Assembly: GCA_037954235.1 (NCBI GenBank)
Contig: JBBMOA010000001.1
Span: 11,547,980-11,611,979 of the forward strand
Length of the DNA stretch: 64,000 nucleotides
DNA from: Aulostomus chinensis
Taxonomy: Eukaryota; Chordata; Actinopteri; Syngnathiformes; Aulostomidae
Direction of reading: 5' to 3'
Positions 62,283-64,000 of this stretch are shown one piece after another (positions within the stretch are counted from its first letter, which is position 1; the number at the start of each line of letters is the position of its first letter). Under the pieces are notes generated by a model. The model worked only from the letters and a program-made list of their open reading frames with translations, was not told the DNA's origin and searched no databases. The position numbers were made by a program, and so were the translations under genes.

Positions 62283-62524
62283 GTAGCATGGCCGTCTGGC
62301 AACCAAAGGGTGGCTGGTTTGATCCTCACTTTCTCCAGTGACCATGTCAAAGTGTCCTTGAGTAAGATACTGAACCCCTAAATACTTCTGATGAGTAGGT
62401 TGGCTCCTTGCATGGCAGCCTTCAGCATCAGTGTGTGAGTGTGTGAATGAGAGGACATTGTTCAGCTCCTTGAGTGCTGCTGAGGTAGAAAGGCTCTGTA
62501 CAAACTGAGTCCTTTTACCATTTC
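62283..62524 (+). mobile_element. tRNA-derived fish SINE copy
   Basis: The 5' part resembles a tRNA with B box 'ggtttgatcc' at 62316-62325. The body holds the widespread fish SINE signatures 'gtccttgagtaagatactga', 'ttgcatggcagcc' and 'tgtgtgagtgtgtgaatgag', and the 3' part ends 'agtccttttaccatttc'. SINEs are copied by LINE reverse transcriptase and carry no gene. The copy has drifted, and clear target-site duplications are not visible. The exact subfamily was not assigned. Confidence 0.78.
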
Positions 62525-62662
62525 TTTCCTGCTTCTAGCAGCGCTGTCGTCACTTCCTGTGACCGTGGAGGAAAGGGGTCCCCCTTCAGAATACGTTTGA
62601 TATCATTGTTACTTCCTCTTCAACATGCCTTTAGCAGACCAACTCAGAGAGCAGCACAGTGA

Positions 62663-62744
62663 GGTAGTGTGGCCGAGCGGTCTAAGGTGCTGGATTAAGG
62701 TTCCAGTCTCTGAGGAGGCATGGGTTCAAATCCCACCACTGTCA
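62663..62744 (+). tRNA. tRNA-Leu(AAG)
   Basis: 82-base class II tRNA. The acceptor stem is ggtagtg with cactgtc (two G-T pairs), then discriminator A. The A box is 'tggccgagcgg', the anticodon arm is ctgga-ttaaggt-tccag with anticodon AAG at 62697-62699 (read as IAG after modification, decoding CUU/CUC/CUA), there is a long variable arm and the T arm holds 'gggttcaaatccc'. Two acceptor wobble pairs make it slightly weaker than the CAG copy 2 kb upstream, but it looks functional. Confidence 0.9.
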
Positions 62745-62749
62745 TCATG

Positions 62750-63535
62750 TCCCAGGTCACTGGAGACGTGTGGCAGGTCTCTAACTACCTCTCCTCTCTC
62801 TTCCACTGAGGTCTTCAAACCTGTGACCAAAAGAAGAACCCTCCTCTGAGTCCACAGACCTGAGCATCGCTGCTCTGACTACCAGGTTACCTCCTGGTGA
62901 TCAGGGTGAAGTCATGGTGAGGTAGTCAGTTGTTCCTTTGTTTTTTGACAGAGGCTTCATTGTGAATTAAATAATTTTAATTCTTTACTTGTAGTTTCAT
63001 GCTGTTTCGATTGAAAAAGACCAGTTCCTGGAGAAGATCTTCTAGGGGTCCAGGTTAAAGCGGCGCCCCAGCTGGCACCAGGTGCCGACCCAGGTCCTGC
63101 ATGGGAGATACTGTCAGTTCTGTTCTGCCCTGCTCACAACCACTGGCTGGTGTTGAGGCCTGCAGCAACCAGGGCCCCAGTCACCAAGAGTATAAAGGCT
63201 GGTCATTGTGGCAGTGGGAGGAGTCAAAATGAAGACAGACCAATGTGAGCAGGACGTTCCTGGAGAAGTCAGAAGAACTTGACCATGTTTCCTACAGTAC
63301 CCAGGAGGCCTGGTAGTTGTTGAAGGAAGCTCCAAAAGCAAAGAGCAGACAGCAGGACATCAAAAGAAAAGATCCAGACACTAAAACTACAAGTAGAAAC
63401 TAGAAGAAGTACTAAAAGCTTTGGAAAGATACTACAAGGTTGGATATACATTATTATATACACTACTATTCTCACTGACTCCTAAAGAGGGACAGGAAAC
63501 ATTAGAATGTGGATCAGATCAGCTGATTTCAGTGT
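62750..63535. other. Spacer without a recognised gene
   Basis: Short frames on the minus strand (63114-63475) overlap each other and show no known domain. Nothing else is supported. Confidence 0.4.
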
Positions 63536-63537
63536 TG

Positions 63538-63665
63538 AGTCCATCCCTCCATCCACTTTCTGTTCTTATCCTTTAAGGGTCATGGGGGGGGGGGGGCGAT
63601 CCCAGGTGACATTGTTCAAGAGGCAGGGTTCACCCTGGACAGGTCAGAATTCCTGATGATGTCAT
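63538..63665 (+). mobile_element. Common teleost dispersed repeat fragment
   Basis: The text 'ccatccctccatccac' followed by 'tcttatcctttaagggtcat', a G run, 'atcccaggtgacattg' and 'caccctggacaggtc' is a degenerate copy of a repeat found throughout teleost genomes (CATCCATCC...CTTATCC...CACCCTGGACAGGTC). No coding part remains, so the element class is left open. Confidence 0.7.
63584..63596 (+). repeat. G13 homopolymer
   Basis: Thirteen consecutive G inside the dispersed repeat, where family members usually have a shorter G run. Its length is prone to sequencing error. Confidence 0.85.
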
Positions 63666-64000
63666 CAGGGCTTTGACAGTAGCTAGAATTCTGTCTTTGA
63701 TGTCAGGAGGACATGAAAGAAACCCAATTGAGGAAAGTAGAGGAGAACATTCAGCTTCATTAGAGACACTTGAACTGTTGAACAGTAGAATTTGTTTGAA
63801 ACAGTTTACAACACTGAGTGACAGGATTGAAGAGGGAAGAGTTTTCTACTTTAAACTTAATTCTAACTTTAAACTGTGGATGAACATTTTTAGTAGTTCA
63901 TATTCTAACATACAGAGGAAGTCATGTCATTCCCTTTTTAAAAAAATAAAAACCATGTGAAGCTCCTCCCCCCAGCTCCAGATGGACAGACAGACATGAG
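63666..64000. other. Unrecognised sequence at the window end
   Basis: A plus-strand frame of 95 codons (63673-63960) is AT-rich and has no recognised domain. No other feature is seen. Confidence 0.35.

Noticed and set aside
62625..62849. 74-codon frame
   Set aside because: It runs through the tRNA-Leu(AAG) gene and is not a protein gene.

Overview
The window looks like teleost fish genomic DNA. It has intron-split vertebrate coding fragments (laminin alpha-5-like), a hAT/ZBED-type transposase relic, a MADF-domain start that is typical of fish, a V-set immunoglobulin fragment resembling the fish-specific NITR family, eukaryotic tRNA-Leu genes with A and B boxes, and a tRNA-derived fish SINE. 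No species can be named. I see no bacterial or viral gene content and no complete protein-coding gene.

About 53 of the 64 kb is one satellite family with monomers of 43 or 44 bp. Four of them (44+43+43+44) make a 174-bp higher-order unit. The satellite lies in four pieces: 1-1490 (forward), 1495-1905 (reverse, same subfamily), 1905-5231 (reverse, a different subfamily), and 10100-57680 (forward, about 47.6 kb). A tail-to-tail junction with an 18-bp hairpin sits at 1483-1500. The long array is layered with larger duplications that can be followed by shared private variants: 2.26 kb (12.2-17.2 kb), 1.21 kb (18.75-21.0 kb), 2.65 kb (22.1/24.7 kb), 7.37 kb (25.08-39.99 kb), and a mosaic XYZ-XZ-XYZ (43.1-54.2 kb).

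Between the arrays is a single-copy island (5232-10099). Its minus strand carries, in transcription order, a CpG-rich TATA-less promoter-like segment, a MADF-domain start cut short by a stop, and a frameshifted hAT/ZBED transposase relic that runs straight into the satellite. Its plus strand carries a 43-bp minisatellite and six exon-like blocks of a laminin alpha-5-type gene, with frame breaks and lost cysteines. The first laminin intron is almost entirely a 65-bp minisatellite that repeats a splice-acceptor-like sequence. The laminin fragment stops about 120 bp before the large array.

The right flank (57681-64000) is ordinary AT-rich fish DNA with two intact-looking tRNA-Leu genes (CAG and AAG anticodons), two decayed tRNA-Gln copies, an NITR-like V-domain pseudogene, a SINE and a fragment of a common fish dispersed repeat. 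Several open frames of 60-145 codons there were not recognised and are probably chance.

The genes do not form a working system. The story is satellite expansion and rearrangement beside gene and transposon relics, one of which is cut at the array edge.
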